A stretch of 64,000 nt of DNA from Rhodococcus marinonascens NBRC 14363 (GCF_001894885.1 NZ_BCXB01000016.1:61814-125813), one strand, 5' to 3'; counted from the stretch's first letter, positions 7,648 to 17,543 are shown. Translations and numbers: made by a program. Notes: generated by a model not told the origin, from the letters alone.

Positions 7648-8815
7648 CTAGTCTTTGACTTCCTCCTGGTCGTGGAGGACCGGGATTCCTGCGCGGGAAC
7701 ACATGATGTGTTCCCGCGTTCGGTAGGTTCCTGCTTCATCGCTGACTGCCCCGGCAAGCCGGGGTCTGACATCTGCTCCACATGCATTTAGCGACTGTGC
7801 CAGCCCGGCAGCGTCGATGATATTCACCGCGGCGTTGTAATCGCGGTCCAGGAGCGATCAATCTTCACCACCGTCCGCCCATGCATGGCGGCCTTCTCCT
7901 GAAGTAGCCGCACCAGGGTGGACCACCCGGCCTCATGCACCGACTTCGCCAACCCGGTGCGGACCAGACCGGCCACCGCAAGATCCTCGACGGCCACCAC
8001 TTGGTTCTCGTGGATCAGCCGCCTCGCGAGCTTGTGGTGATGATCGAGCCGGGTCTCGCGCACCTTCCGATGCACTACCGCGACCCGGATGCGCGCCTTG
8101 GCACGGTTGTGTGAGCCTTTCTCCTTCCGGGCCAGCGCCTTCTGTGCCCGTGCCACACGTTTCTCCGCAGCCCGCAGGTGCCGGGGTGCGGGCACCTTCT
8201 CCCTGGTGCCGTCCGAGCGGGCGATGACCGCCAGATCCGTCAACCCCAAATCGATTCCGGCCACGGTCGGTGCCTGCGGTAGCGGCTGTTCGTCTCGTTC
8301 CACCACGAACGAGACGAAATAGCGGCCGTCCGCCTCCCGAATCACCGACACCGACGAGGGCTCCGACGGCAATTGTCGGGACCACACCAGTTCGACGTCG
8401 CCGATCTTCGCCAACCGCACACACCGAGAGGTGACCGTGAACCCGTTACGGGTCAACCGGAGTGCCTGCCGGTTGCCCTTGCGGGACCGACACCGGGGTG
8501 CCCCCACCTTGCGGCCCTTCCGTTTCCCGGGCACCGAGTCGAAAAAGTTGCGGTACGCCCGCCTCGCATCCTGACGCGCCTGCACCAGTGCCACCGAGCC
8601 ACCTCGGCCAACCATTCCCGCTGCGGGGTGTCTTTGGCGAGGGTCGCGACCCGGCGCTGCACGTCGGTGTCGGAGATCTTCTCCCCCGCGACGCGGGCAT
8701 CCTGTCGAACCCGGAGTGCATCGTTGAATACCACCCGCACACACCCGAACGAGCGGGCCAGCATTCTTTGCTGGTCCCCCGTCGGATATGCGCGGTACCG
8801 GTAGCCGGCGATCAC
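7648..8815 (-). pseudogene. tnpB: TnpB RNA-guided nuclease pseudogene lacking its zinc ribbon
   Basis: The N-terminus starts at GTG 8815 (IAGYRYRAYPTGDQQRML). A one-base loss near 8598-8601 shifts the frame between AKDTPQREWLAEV and SVALVQARQDARRAYRNFF. The second frame carries the RuvC-I Asp in GIDLGLTDLAV (8241-8258 region) and the RuvC-II Glu in VAVEDLAV (near 7980-7999). At about 7849-7860 the frame breaks again: sequence jumps from VVKIDR to LDRDYNAAVNI, deleting the four-Cys zinc ribbon that normally lies between. The RuvC-III Asp (DRDYNAA, 7829-7849) and the C-terminal tail survive to TAG 7648. Family knowledge: TnpB is the RNA-guided nuclease ancestor of Cas12. This copy should be inactive. 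Confidence 0.8.
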
Positions 8816-8847
8816 CCACCCAACATGCCCATGACCTACGACACACA

Positions 8848-8997
8848 ATGATGAGTTACCAAGGCGCAGTACAACATGTGTTTTCGGTGTACACGCACAC
8901 TCACCGGAACCATCTGTGGTCGCCGTCGTACTTCGCCACGTCCTGCGGTGGGGCACCTCTGTCGGTCATTCGGCAGTACGTTGAGCAACAAAGTTGA
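8848..8997 (+). pseudogene. tnpA: IS200-type TnpA transposase remnant
   Basis: The C-terminal end of a Y1 transposase is clear: HLWSPSYFATSCGGAPLSVIRQYVEQQ. It is joined to a short stretch (SYQGAVQHVFSVYTHTH) that resembles the TnpA N-terminus, so the middle of the gene, about 80-90 codons including the HUH motif and catalytic Tyr, is missing. It faces away from tnpB. Confidence 0.55.
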
Positions 8998-9076
8998 CCC
9001 GATTGAGAGATCGGATATCGGTGATCCTGAAGGGCGGAGGCCCTAAATGGCTGGGCTTGCGCCGAAGGCCCTCGGG

Positions 9077-10318
9077 TCAGCGCAGAGATACGCCGAGGAG
9101 CGCATCCACCGCGGCGGCGAACTCGCTAGGCGCGTTCGTGTCGGAACCACCATGGTCGAGAGCACGACGGGCCCAGCCGTCGAGGGCGTCGAGCGCCTTC
9201 GGGGTATCGAGGTCGTCCGCCAGGTGCTGGCGCAATCGCGCGATCGTGTCGGTGGCGGACTGCGCCGACCCCAGTGCGGCAGCGTTCCTCCACAGCACCA
9301 GTCGGGTTTGCGCATCAGCGAGCACCTGATCGGTCCAGGGGCGGTCCTGGCGGTAGTGCCCCGACAACAGCCCCAACCGGATAGCGACCGGGTCGACACC
9401 CTCGCCGCGCAACTTGGACACGAACACGAGGTTGCCACGACTCTTCGACATCTTCTCGCCGCCGAGTCCGATCATTCCGGTGTGCACGTAGTGGCGTGCG
9501 AAGCGGCGGGCGCCCGTCGCCGACTCTGCGTGCGCCGCGGAGAACTCGTGGTGCGGGAAGATCAGATCGCTGCCGCCGCCCTGTACGTCGAAACCCGAGC
9601 CGATACGGTTGAGCGCGATCGCCGAACACTCGATGTGCCAGCCGGGACGACCCGGTCCGAACGGAGACGGCCAGGACGGCTCCCCCTCGCGGGCTGCCCG
9701 CCACACCAGGGCGTCGAGAGGGTTCTGCTTGCCCGCGCGGTCGGGATCGCCGCCGCGCTCGGCGAAGAACTTCTCCATCGTCTCGCGGTCGTAACCGGAC
9801 TCGTAGCCGAACTGCTCGGTCGCGTTCGCCCGGAAGTACACGTCGGGGAACTCTGGGTCGTCGACGATGTACGCGGCACCGGACGCGACGAACTTCTCGA
9901 CCATCTCGATCACTTCGCCGATCGACTCGACGGCGCCGATGTAGTCACGCGGTGGCAGGACCCGGAGCGCTTCCATGTCTTCGCGGAACAGCGCCGTCTC
10001 ACGCATTCCGAGAACGACCCAGTCCTCGCCGTCGCGGTTGGCACGCTCGAAGAGCGGATCGTCGACGTCGGTGACGTTTTGCACATAGTGCACGTCATGC
10101 CCGGCGTCACGCCAGATCCGATTGACCAGATCGAACGTGAGGTACGTCGCCGCGTGACCGAGGTGGGTGGCGTCGTAGGGGGTGATACCGCACACGTACA
10201 TGCTGGCCGTGCGCCCCGGCGTGACCGGACGAACCTGCCGGTCAGCGGTGTCGAACAACCGCAGCGGAGGCCCCTGGCCTACGACGAACGGGACAGGGGT
10301 TTCGGACCAAGACTGCAT
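9077..10318 (-). CDS. mshC: L-cysteine:1D-myo-inosityl 2-amino-2-deoxy-alpha-D-glucopyranoside ligase MshC
   Basis: MshC joins cysteine to GlcN-inositol using ATP in the fourth step of mycothiol synthesis. The 413-residue protein has the class I synthetase signatures: HIGH-like THLGHA at 51-56 and KMSKS at 289-293. The zinc ligands expected for the family are visible at C43, C231 and H256, which separates MshC together with its MQSW start and [19 protein letters not shown] from cysteinyl-tRNA synthetase. Length is as usual. It heads a minus-strand cluster with the SCO1664-like, DUF3090 and phosphatase genes, the same order as Rv2130c-Rv2136c. Confidence 0.95.
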   Translation of the reverse strand: MQSWSETPVPFVVGQGPPLRLFDTADRQVRPVTPGRTASMYVCGITPYDATHLGHAATYLTFDLVNRIWRDAGHDVHYVQNVTDVDDPLFERANRDGEDWVVLGMRETALFREDMEALRVLPPRDYIGAVESIGEVIEMVEKFVASGAAYIVDDPEFPDVYFRANATEQFGYESGYDRETMEKFFAERGGDPDRAGKQNPLDALVWRAAREGEPSWPSPFGPGRPGWHIECSAIALNRIGSGFDVQGGGSDLIFPHHEFSAAHAESATGARRFARHYVHTGMIGLGGEKMSKSRGNLVFVSKLRGEGVDPVAIRLGLLSGHYRQDRPWTDQVLADAQTRLVLWRNAAALGSAQSATDTIARLRQHLADDLDTPKALDALDGWARRALDHGGSDTNAPSEFAAAVDALLGVSLR

Positions 10319-10369
10319 GACAGTGAGCCTAGTGGAACCACGTTCCCGGCCCGACGGGTGTCGCCCCGC

Positions 10370-11173
10370 TCAGAATGCAGGCCACGGTATGGGCCGGCGG
10401 CCGTTCGGGCGGGGCATGACGGGGGCGTCGAGCAGGTCGACGGCGCGCTCGTATAGTGCGACCACTTCGTCCGACGTGATGTACTCACCCAGCTGGGCAC
10501 CGAAGTCGCCCTCGAGCGACGAGATCAGTCCTGCGATATCGCCGATGAGAACTCCCGGCACCTCCGTCCCGGCCCACCCCCACAGCACGGTCCGCAGCTT
10601 GTTCTCGGTGTGCAGGCAGATGCCGTGGTCGACGCCGTAAACGGAGCCGTCCAGACCCTCGAGTGCGTGGCCACCCTTGCGGTCGGCATTGTTGATCAGT
10701 ATGTCGAGAACTGCCATCCGTTGCAGTCGAGGGTCGTCGGCGTGGATGAGCACGATGGGTTCGCCATCCATATCGATTGCTTGCAGGATCTCGAACCACC
10801 CCTCCGGCACAGCGTCGGGCGCGCAGATGTCGACCAGATCGGGGCCGACGGTGCCATCACCACGCCGATCTGCCGTGTCGACCCATCGCTGCACCATTCC
10901 CCGACCGAACGGACCCTCACGCAGAACGGTGTGAGGAATCACACTCCAGCCGAGTTGCTCGGACACCAGGTACGACGCGTACTCGCGTCCGGCGAGTGTG
11001 CCGTCCGGGAAATCCCACAACGCACGCTCCCCACGGATCGGTTTGTAGACGCAGCGAACGATGCTCTCACCCCAGACCGCGTCGCAGACCAGGGTGGCAT
11101 TGCTGGCGTCGGTGATCCGGCCGACGAGAGTCAACTCGCCGGACAAGAGGGGATCGGGCTCCTCGGCAGACAA
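10370..11173 (-). CDS. SCO1664 family protein (PI3/4-kinase-like fold)
   Basis: The 267-residue protein matches the actinobacterial SCO1664 family, distantly related to phosphatidylinositol 3/4-kinase-type catalytic domains. Visible are the ATP-lysine region CVYKPIRGERALWDFP (41-56), the loop LINNADRKGGHAL (159-171) and the metal-binding-like GVDHGICLH (180-188). It starts 3 bp after the DUF3090 gene stops, so the two are almost certainly co-transcribed. Substrate is unknown. Confidence 0.8.
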   Translation of the reverse strand: MSAEEPDPLLSGELTLVGRITDASNATLVCDAVWGESIVRCVYKPIRGERALWDFPDGTLAGREYASYLVSEQLGWSVIPHTVLREGPFGRGMVQRWVDTADRRGDGTVGPDLVDICAPDAVPEGWFEILQAIDMDGEPIVLIHADDPRLQRMAVLDILINNADRKGGHALEGLDGSVYGVDHGICLHTENKLRTVLWGWAGTEVPGVLIGDIAGLISSLEGDFGAQLGEYITSDEVVALYERAVDLLDAPVMPRPNGRRPIPWPAF

Positions 11174-11176
11174 CTC

Positions 11177-11770
11177 TCAATCCTCCACTTCCTCTTCCGG
11201 GGTGAGTCCGAAGCTCTGGCCTCGGCGATACCCGTTGGTTCGAATGCAGATGTGCCCCTCCGGCGCGAGCGGTTCGGTGCACAGCGGGCACGGCGCCCGC
11301 CCGGCGGCAATGACCCGTTCAGACCGCAGCGAGAAGTCCCGGGCCTGGAGGGGGGAGAGGAAAACGCGAACAGCGTCCGGTCCGTCCTCGGAGTCGTCGA
11401 GGACGACTGATTCGTCGAACTCGGTTTCGCTGACGGCGAGCAGTTCGACCACTACGGACTCGGCATCCGCATCCCAGCCCAACCCCATCGTGCCAACCCG
11501 GAACTCGACGTCTATCGGGGTCACGAGCGGGCTGACATCGTCGAGTTGGGCTCCCTCCGGCGGTACCTCCGTGCCGAACCGGCGGTGTACTTCCTCGAGG
11601 AGGAGCCCCATCCGATCGGCCAGCACCTGAACCTGCTGCTTCTCCATCAAGACGCTGATCACGCGCGCCTCGTGCACAGCCTGGAGATAGAAGGACCTGT
11701 CGCCCGGCTCGCCCACCGTCCCTGCAATGAATCGGTCAGGAGTGCGGAATACGTGAATTGCGCGTGACAT
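11177..11770 (-). CDS. DUF3090 family protein
   Basis: The 197-residue protein has the conserved actinobacterial DUF3090 pattern: N-terminal AIHVFRTPDRFIAGTVGEPG, FYLQAVHEARVISVLMEKQQ, and a C-terminal CPLC...GHIC arrangement that could bind zinc. ATG 11770 is chosen because a strong GAAGGAGGT ribosome site precedes it; the frame is open to 11809. It is coupled to the SCO1664-like gene downstream, as in other actinobacteria. Confidence 0.85.
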   Translation of the reverse strand: MSRAIHVFRTPDRFIAGTVGEPGDRSFYLQAVHEARVISVLMEKQQVQVLADRMGLLLEEVHRRFGTEVPPEGAQLDDVSPLVTPIDVEFRVGTMGLGWDADAESVVVELLAVSETEFDESVVLDDSEDGPDAVRVFLSPLQARDFSLRSERVIAAGRAPCPLCTEPLAPEGHICIRTNGYRRGQSFGLTPEEEVED

Positions 11771-11874
11771 TGCACCTCCTTCAACTGGAGCCGGGCACTG
11801 TTGCGGCACCGCCCACTAATTGTTCCGTCTCAGACTGTTCCTCACAGCGTGCTGCATCCATTATCCGTCAATCG

Positions 11875-12564
11875 TCATAGCCGGACCTCCCCGCCGGGCA
11901 CCGATCCGGATACTTCGGCGCCCCCCGACACCCGGGGAGTGTTCACTCCCGCCAGATCCGTGCCCGTGTCGTTCATCTTCAACACATACGGTCGGGTAGA
12001 GGTGTATCGGACAACGCAGATCGAGGCCGGCTCGGCAACAATCCTCTGGAATCCGTCGAGATGCGCACCGAGCGCGTCGACGACAATCGACTTGATGACG
12101 TCGCCATGCGAGCATGCCACCCACACCACGTCCCGGCCGTGCAGTTCCGCGAGCCTCGCGTCGTGCTCCCGAACCGCGGCCACTGCCCGGGCCTGGACTT
12201 GTGCCAGTCCTTCTCCACCAGGAAATACCGCCGCGGACGCATGCTGCTGCACGACCTTCCACAAAGGCTCCTCGAGTAGACCCTTCAGCTCACGCCCGGT
12301 CCACTCGCCGTAGTCGACCTCGACGAGCCGTTGTTCCACGACGGGAGTCAACCCACGCGCCTGGGCGAGGGGTTCGACCGTCTGCTCACACCGGACGAGC
12401 GGTGAATGCACTATCTCCTCGATTGCCACGTCCGAGAGACGGGACACGACAGCCTGCGCCTGTTCGCGGCCGTGGTCGTCGAGTTCAACTCCAGGTAACC
12501 GGCCGGCAAGCGTGTGTACGGTGTTGGACGTCGACCGCCCGTGGCGCAGAAGGACAACTGTCAT
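11875..12564 (-). CDS. Histidine phosphatase family protein (Rv2135c-like)
   Basis: The 229-residue protein has the phosphoglycerate-mutase/histidine-phosphatase core: LLRHGRS with the phospho-acceptor His8, the acidic EVDYGEWTG at 82-90 and the second catalytic histidine in SHGD at 152-155. This actinobacterial branch is often annotated as an MSMEG_4193-type phosphomutase. It lies in the mshC-uppP cluster. Substrate is not predictable from sequence. Confidence 0.85.
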   Translation of the reverse strand: MTVVLLRHGRSTSNTVHTLAGRLPGVELDDHGREQAQAVVSRLSDVAIEEIVHSPLVRCEQTVEPLAQARGLTPVVEQRLVEVDYGEWTGRELKGLLEEPLWKVVQQHASAAVFPGGEGLAQVQARAVAAVREHDARLAELHGRDVVWVACSHGDVIKSIVVDALGAHLDGFQRIVAEPASICVVRYTSTRPYVLKMNDTGTDLAGVNTPRVSGGAEVSGSVPGGEVRL

Positions 12565-12604
12565 TGACCCAGCCTAGTGTCGTTCACTCCCCTACCGCCT
12601 GATG

Positions 12605-13438
12605 TCAGGTGGCCGACACGACGCCGGTAGCGAGAAGTGACAGCACGACGACGCCGAGGACGATGCGGTATCCGACAAACCAGTACATGGAATGGTTGAC
12701 GACGAATCGGAGCAGCCAAGAGATCGATGCGTAACCGATGGCGAACGCGATCACGGTGGCGACGAGCAACTGTGGGCCGCTCGCATCGAGGCCCTCACCA
12801 GTCGGCTGAAATGCGTCGGGAAGGCTGAACAGGCCGGACGCTACGACGGCGGGTATCGCGAGGAGGAAGGAATAGCGGGCCGCTGCCTCGCGGGTGAGTC
12901 CGAGGAAGAGGCCTGCGCTGATCGTGCCGCCCGACCGCGAGACGCCGGGGATCAGGGCCAGCGCCTGAGCCGAGCCCATGATGATGCCATCCCTGGCGCG
13001 CAGGTCCTCGATGGGACGCACCTTCCGCCCGTAGTACTCGGCCGCCGCGATGACCAATGCGAAGACGATCAGCATTGTCGCGATCAACCACAAATTGCGG
13101 GCACCGGTGCGGATCTGATCCTTGAACAGGAAGCCGAGTACACCAACCGGAATCGTGCCTATGATCACATACCAGCCCATCCGGTAGTCAAGGTCACCAC
13201 GGCGCTCGGGGTGCAGCAGTCCCCGAAACCACGCGGCGACGATCCGTCCGATGTCGCGGGCGAAGTAGATGAGCACGGCCGCTTCGGTGCCGAGTTGGGT
13301 CACGGCAGTGAAGGACGCGCCCGCGTCGGTTCCGAAGAAGATCTCCGACACAATCCGAAGGTGGCCGGAGGAGGAGATCGGCAGGAACTCGGTCAACCCC
13401 TGCAGCGCTCCAAGGAAAATCGCCTGGAGCCAGGTCAT
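12605..13438 (-). CDS. uppP: Undecaprenyl-diphosphate phosphatase UppP (BacA)
   Basis: This membrane phosphatase recycles undecaprenyl (or decaprenyl) diphosphate to the monophosphate carrier for peptidoglycan and arabinogalactan precursors and gives bacitracin resistance. The 277-residue product shows [16 protein letters not shown] at 14-29 with catalytic Glu17 and the PGVSRSGGT motif at 164-172, plus seven or eight hydrophobic segments. ATG 13438 is preceded by GGGGGAGG and matches the family start; upstream in-frame ATGs at 13453 and 13489 are unlikely. Confidence 0.95.
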   Translation of the reverse strand: MTWLQAIFLGALQGLTEFLPISSSGHLRIVSEIFFGTDAGASFTAVTQLGTEAAVLIYFARDIGRIVAAWFRGLLHPERRGDLDYRMGWYVIIGTIPVGVLGFLFKDQIRTGARNLWLIATMLIVFALVIAAAEYYGRKVRPIEDLRARDGIIMGSAQALALIPGVSRSGGTISAGLFLGLTREAAARYSFLLAIPAVVASGLFSLPDAFQPTGEGLDASGPQLLVATVIAFAIGYASISWLLRFVVNHSMYWFVGYRIVLGVVVLSLLATGVVSAT

Positions 13439-13662
13439 CGCCTCCCCCGTCATTCGACGATCCCGTCGAATGTGCCGTGCTGACGCCAATCTCCCGTGTC
13501 GCGTTCGTAATTCACCGGCGCCACCGTACCGGGAAAGGAGACCTCCGGCAGAATCCGGCGTGGCAAGGCCGGTGCCACGCGATACCCCACTAGTCTGCTC
13601 CTGTGGTAGGCAGTCCCGGGAGCCAACCGTTGCCTCCCGGTCAGTACGAGACGCAGGTGGTT

Positions 13663-14592
13663 ATGGAACAAAGATCGGTCGGAGCAAGTGGTTTACGAGT
13701 GTCACGGCTTGGTCTGGGCACGCTCAATTGGGGTCGGGACACCGACGGCGACGAAGCCGCTGCGCAGATCGCGGCTTTCGTGGACGCGGGCGGAACACTC
13801 GTCGACACCTCGCCCGCGTACGGCGACGGTGTGGCGCAGCGGATTCTGGCGGAACTCCTCGACGACGTGGTGCCACGAACGGACCTCGTCCTGAGTTCGA
13901 GTGCCGGAATCAGCCCCGCCGGCCCCTCGCGAATCGACTGCTCGCGGCGGGGCCTCATCGCTCAACTCGACGCCACCCTGCGCGAACTCGGCACCGACTA
14001 CCTCGACATGTGGCAGGTAGCCACGTGGGATCGGTTCACCCCCGTCGACGAGGTCGCCGCCACACTCGACTACGCGGTATCGAGTGGCCGGGTGCGCTAC
14101 GTCGGAGTCCGGGGCTACCTCGGGTGGCAATTGGCCACCGCGGCAGGTGCCTATCGGTCCGCGACACTCGTTGCCACCCAGGTCGAATACTCACTCCTCG
14201 CGCGTGGGGTCGAAGAAGAACTCGTCCCGGCTGCCACACATCACGGAATCGGTGTGTTCGCTGCGGTGCCCCTCGCACGCGGGGTCCTGACCGGCAAGTA
14301 CCGGAGCGGAATTCCCGTCGACTCCCGCGGCGCCGACGACGCGCACGCGCAGGACATCCAGAGTTACCTCACCGATTCGTCGGTCCGCGTCGTGGATGCG
14401 GTCGTGACCGCGGCCGACGGTCTCGGTACTTCTCCACTGGCCGTCGCGCTCGCTTGGGCTCGCGACCGTCCCGGCGTCGCGAGCGCCGTGGTCGGGGCCA
14501 GGGACATCGCACAGTTGACCGGTGTACTGGTCGCCGAAGAACTCAGGCTGCCGCGCGCGATCGCATCGGCGCTCGACGACGTCAGCGCCTAG
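13663..14592 (+). CDS. Aldo/keto reductase family protein with altered active site
   Basis: The 309-residue protein has the AKR barrel: GLRVSRLGLGTLNWG near the start, LVDTSPAYGDG with Asp48 and Tyr53 of the tetrad, and GVFAAVPLARGVLTGKY. The catalytic Lys position reads DLVLSSSAG (Ser near 79-80 instead of Lys) and the His position reads DMWQVATWD (Ala120). Two of four tetrad residues are therefore absent, so the usual reductase chemistry is doubtful. ATG 13663 fits the family start; an upstream GTG 13603 would add 20 residues. It converges with the gene at 14589 with a 4-bp overlap. Confidence 0.8.
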   Translation: MEQRSVGASGLRVSRLGLGTLNWGRDTDGDEAAAQIAAFVDAGGTLVDTSPAYGDGVAQRILAELLDDVVPRTDLVLSSSAGISPAGPSRIDCSRRGLIAQLDATLRELGTDYLDMWQVATWDRFTPVDEVAATLDYAVSSGRVRYVGVRGYLGWQLATAAGAYRSATLVATQVEYSLLARGVEEELVPAATHHGIGVFAAVPLARGVLTGKYRSGIPVDSRGADDAHAQDIQSYLTDSSVRVVDAVVTAADGLGTSPLAVALAWARDRPGVASAVVGARDIAQLTGVLVAEELRLPRAIASALDDVSA

Positions 14593-15029
14593 GGCTGATC
14601 AGGACCGTCGGACTGCAGTTCTCCAGTTTCGTTCGTCGCGTCCGCCTTTCGGGTCTCCCCCCTCTGGGTGTCCGCAGAACGTCCCTCGATCATCGTTCCG
14701 AGACGGCTGAGAACCGCACGGACCGTCGTTCCATCCTCTTGCCGGGCAACCGACGAATCGGGATCGGAAACAGCATCTCGCACGACGGCGATGACGCTGC
14801 GCTCGTCCGTCAGGTCGATCTCGCGGACCGAACGCCGCGCCGACGCCACGATGTCACCCGTCGTCGGGACTTCGGTCTCGGCGTCCACCCGGTATATCTC
14901 GACGTGCATGGTGCTCTTGCGCACGCGGAATGCGTAGGAGTTGCCATCTGCCGTAGTGCCGAAGCCGTGTGCGTACGCTCCGACCGAGATGTCTTCGACG
15001 GTGAACGCCGGTTTTTCGGGTATCTCCAT
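14589..15029 (-). CDS. Conserved actinobacterial hypothetical protein
   Basis: I do not recognise a named domain. The 146-residue protein has an ordered N-terminal half (TVEDISVGAYAHGF, YAFRVRKSTMHVEIYRVD) and a charged tail that is probably flexible. ATG 15029 is preceded by GAGGAG at 6-nt spacing, which is better than the upstream in-frame ATG at 15059. Its place between uppP and the LppL-like gene corresponds to Rv2137c in M. tuberculosis, so it may be that orthologue. Confidence 0.6.
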   Translation of the reverse strand: MEIPEKPAFTVEDISVGAYAHGFGTTADGNSYAFRVRKSTMHVEIYRVDAETEVPTTGDIVASARRSVREIDLTDERSVIAVVRDAVSDPDSSVARQEDGTTVRAVLSRLGTMIEGRSADTQRGETRKADATNETGELQSDGPDQP

Positions 15030-15211
15030 GGACTTCTCCTCGATTTCCTCACCCGGCATTCGAGAAGTAGCCGGACGAGGGCGATATTGCTCACGGTATG
15101 GCCTCGGGACCCGCTCGGCGCCGACCGAATGGGTGAGCGTTTCGCGGATCAGTAATGCTAGTGGACAGTTGTGCAGGTACAGGTCGACGAGAGAACCTCA
15201 AGGAGTAGAAC

Positions 15212-16222
15212 ATGGCCGGACTGGGAGCGCGCGCCGTCGCCACCTCTATCGGATTGGCATTCCTCCTGGTAGCGGGCTGTACTTCGAATTCCGACGAGGA
15301 CGCGGCGGTGACGATCGAACCCGCCAGTGCCGCGCAGTCTCCGACCCAGAACACCGCGCCCGCCGGTATCGTCCACCCTGTCGACCAGCCGATCGTTTCC
15401 ATCACATTCGACCCCGACACGCGGACAGCCGTGGCCGTGACGGACGTCGGTAACCAAATTCTGCTGTTCCCGGGCGACGACCTCGCCGCGCCCCCGCGCG
15501 TGATCCCACTGGCCGAGGGCGTGACCCAGGTCTCGCTCGCACCAGGCGGGGTCGCACTTCTCGCCATGGACAAGCAGATAGGACGCCTGGACCTGCACAC
15601 TGGGGATCTGACGTTCGTGCCTGCCCAAGGCGATGTGCGGTCGGTAGCCCAATTCCCCGACGGCCGAATCGCAATGGGACTCGGCAATGGTGAGATTCAC
15701 ATCGAAAACCTCGAGACGAACGAGTCACAAGTAATCGACGGCTTGACCTCGGTCGACGCGCTGGCCGTCGTCGGCGACACACTTACCGCACTCGACCGCG
15801 GCCAGACATCCGTCACGGCGATCGACGTTCCCGACTCCTCGCTCGGCCTCGCCTTGCGAGCCGGCGAAGGGGCGACACAGCTCACAACCGACCACTTCGG
15901 GCGGATCCTCGTCACCGACACCAGAGGCGACGAACTGCTCGCCTACACAACGGATGCCCTGATGCTCCGTCAGCGATTCCCCGCCGGACCCGCCCCGTAC
16001 GCCGTCGCGTACGACGACCAATCCGACCGAGCCTGGGTCACCCTGACCGAAACCAACGAAGTGGTCGGATTCGACCTTTCGAGCGGTGCCGGGGTCGAGA
16101 CTGCCCGTTATCCCACCGTCCGGCAGCCGAACTCCGTCGCGGTCGATACGGTGAACGGTGACCTCCTGATCGGTTCCGCGACGGGAGACGGCCTGCAGCA
16201 GATCCCGACGAGGAGTCCGTAG
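15212..16222 (+). CDS. lppL: LppL-like lipoprotein with beta-propeller (YncE-like) fold
   Basis: The 336-residue protein starts with a lipoprotein signal: hydrophobic residues 8-22 and lipobox LVAGC with acylated Cys23. The mature part contains repeated strand-turn units (VDALAVVGDTLTALDRGQ, LTTDHFGRILVTDTRGDELLAY, NSVAVDTVNGDLLIGSATGDGL) typical of YncE/NHL-type propellers. AAGGAG precedes ATG 15212. It abuts the DUF5703 gene and pyrD, the same position as lppL (Rv2138) before pyrD (Rv2139). Function unknown. Confidence 0.8.
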   Translation: MAGLGARAVATSIGLAFLLVAGCTSNSDEDAAVTIEPASAAQSPTQNTAPAGIVHPVDQPIVSITFDPDTRTAVAVTDVGNQILLFPGDDLAAPPRVIPLAEGVTQVSLAPGGVALLAMDKQIGRLDLHTGDLTFVPAQGDVRSVAQFPDGRIAMGLGNGEIHIENLETNESQVIDGLTSVDALAVVGDTLTALDRGQTSVTAIDVPDSSLGLALRAGEGATQLTTDHFGRILVTDTRGDELLAYTTDALMLRQRFPAGPAPYAVAYDDQSDRAWVTLTETNEVVGFDLSSGAGVETARYPTVRQPNSVAVDTVNGDLLIGSATGDGLQQIPTRSP

Positions 16223-16462
16223 ATGTCATCACATTCGCGTCACGTCCCCTCCGGATGGGAAGTCGAATCCGAAGAATTCGAGTACGTGCCGCTTCGGCTG
16301 CCACCCGACGTCACGCGTATCAGCGCGTCGATGAGATTGGCGATCCAGGCGGAGTTCGGGGGCTGGGAACTCTCGCGGGTCCGCCTGTACTCCGACGGAA
16401 GCCGCCGAGTATTGCTCAAACGAAGGAAGACCGCCCACCATGTCCCCGACCCCGCAATCTAG
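16223..16462 (+). CDS. DUF5703 family small protein
   Basis: The 79-residue protein reads [20 protein letters not shown] and [21 protein letters not shown], the hallmark of the actinobacterial DUF5703 family. It starts immediately after the lipoprotein stop and overlaps pyrD by 23 bp, so translation is probably coupled. Function unknown. Confidence 0.85.
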   Translation: MSSHSRHVPSGWEVESEEFEYVPLRLPPDVTRISASMRLAIQAEFGGWELSRVRLYSDGSRRVLLKRRKTAHHVPDPAI

Positions 16463-17543
16463 GAAGGCCTCCTTGTACCACCTGCTCCTGCGGCTGATGT
16501 TCCTCGTTCCCCCGGAAACGATTCATCACCTGGCCTTCGCTGCGATGCGTCTCGTCACCCGGTTCGCACCCCTGCGTCAACTGGTCCGCAAGGTTCTCGT
16601 CGTAGACGATCCGGTACTGCGGAACACGGTGTTAGGGCTCGACTTCCGGGGCCCGCTCGGACTCGCCGCCGGATTCGACAAGGATGCGACGGGCGTCGAC
16701 GCGTGGGAATCCCTCGGTTTCGGCTTCGCGGAAGTGGGCACCGTCACCGCCGAAGCACAGCCCGGCAATGCGGCGCCCCGCCTGTTCCGGCTACCCGCCG
16801 ACCGCGCCCTGATCAACCGGATGGGTTTCAACAACCACGGCGCGGGCAGTGCCGCCAACCATCTTCGCCGGCGCCGAGTCGGTGTTCCGATCGGCGCGAA
16901 TATCGGCAAGACCAAACTCGTCGACGCCGCAGATGCACCCGCCGACTACACGGCGAGCGCGCAACTCCTCGGCCCGTTGGCAGACTTCATGGTGGTCAAT
17001 GTCAGCTCACCCAACACGCCCGGCCTGCGAGACCTCCAGGCCGTTGAGTCACTACGACCTCTGCTGCGTGCGGTCCTCGACTCCGTGAAGATCCCGGTTC
17101 TAGTCAAGATCGCTCCTGACCTGTCGGACGAGGATGTCGACGCAGTCGCCGACCTCGTCGTGGACCTCGGTCTCGCCGGAATCGTGGCCACCAACACCAC
17201 AATTCGCAGGGACGGACTGAAGACCCTCGAAACGGAGGTCAGGGCCATCGGTGCGGGTGGATTGTCTGGCGCTCCGGTCGCCGAGCGGTCTCTCGAGGTG
17301 CTCCGCCGCCTGCACGAGCGAGTCGGCGGGCGCATGGTGCTGATCTCCGTCGGCGGTATCGAGACCGCCGACCAGGCGTGGGAACGCATCCTGGCGGGCG
17401 CCTCCCTCGTGCAGGGATACACCGGCTTCATCTACGGGGGCCCATTCTGGGCACGTCGTATCCACAAGGGACTGGCCCGCAAGGTGCGCGCGGCCGGCTA
17501 CCGAAGCATCGCCGACGCGATCGGCGCGGGCGCCGTCCGCTGA
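16440..17543 (+). CDS. pyrD: Dihydroorotate dehydrogenase (quinone), class 2
   Basis: PyrD oxidises dihydroorotate to orotate at the membrane using quinone in pyrimidine synthesis. The 367-residue length and N-terminal membrane-associating helix ([22 protein letters not shown]) mark class 2. Conserved segments are [12 protein letters not shown] (74-85), NRMGFNN (126-132) and [14 protein letters not shown] (187-200) with the catalytic Ser, and [16 protein letters not shown] near the FMN phosphate site. ATG 16440 overlaps the DUF5703 gene. Confidence 0.95.
   Translation: MSPTPQSRKASLYHLLLRLMFLVPPETIHHLAFAAMRLVTRFAPLRQLVRKVLVVDDPVLRNTVLGLDFRGPLGLAAGFDKDATGVDAWESLGFGFAEVGTVTAEAQPGNAAPRLFRLPADRALINRMGFNNHGAGSAANHLRRRRVGVPIGANIGKTKLVDAADAPADYTASAQLLGPLADFMVVNVSSPNTPGLRDLQAVESLRPLLRAVLDSVKIPVLVKIAPDLSDEDVDAVADLVVDLGLAGIVATNTTIRRDGLKTLETEVRAIGAGGLSGAPVAERSLEVLRRLHERVGGRMVLISVGGIETADQAWERILAGASLVQGYTGFIYGGPFWARRIHKGLARKVRAAGYRSIADAIGAGAVR

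Larger units (their letters stand above)
7648..9044. mobile_element. Decayed IS200/IS605-type element (tnpA and tnpB remnants, divergent)
   Basis: A tnpB pseudogene on the minus strand (7648-8815) and a short tnpA remnant on the plus strand (8848-8997) are head-to-head, the organisation of IS605-group elements. A small hairpin AGGGC-GGAG-GCCCT at 9031-9044 just past the tnpA stop may be one terminus; the other end lies somewhere below 7648 and was not located. Both genes are damaged, so the element cannot move by itself. Confidence 0.65.

Noticed and set aside
9047..10456. 469-residue open frame on the plus strand opposite mshC
   Set aside because: It mirrors mshC, is Arg/Val-rich without domain features, and is a GC-driven antisense frame.
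13269..15155. 628-residue Arg-rich plus-strand frame
   Set aside because: Runs across uppP, the aldo/keto reductase and another gene in the wrong frame; no domain.
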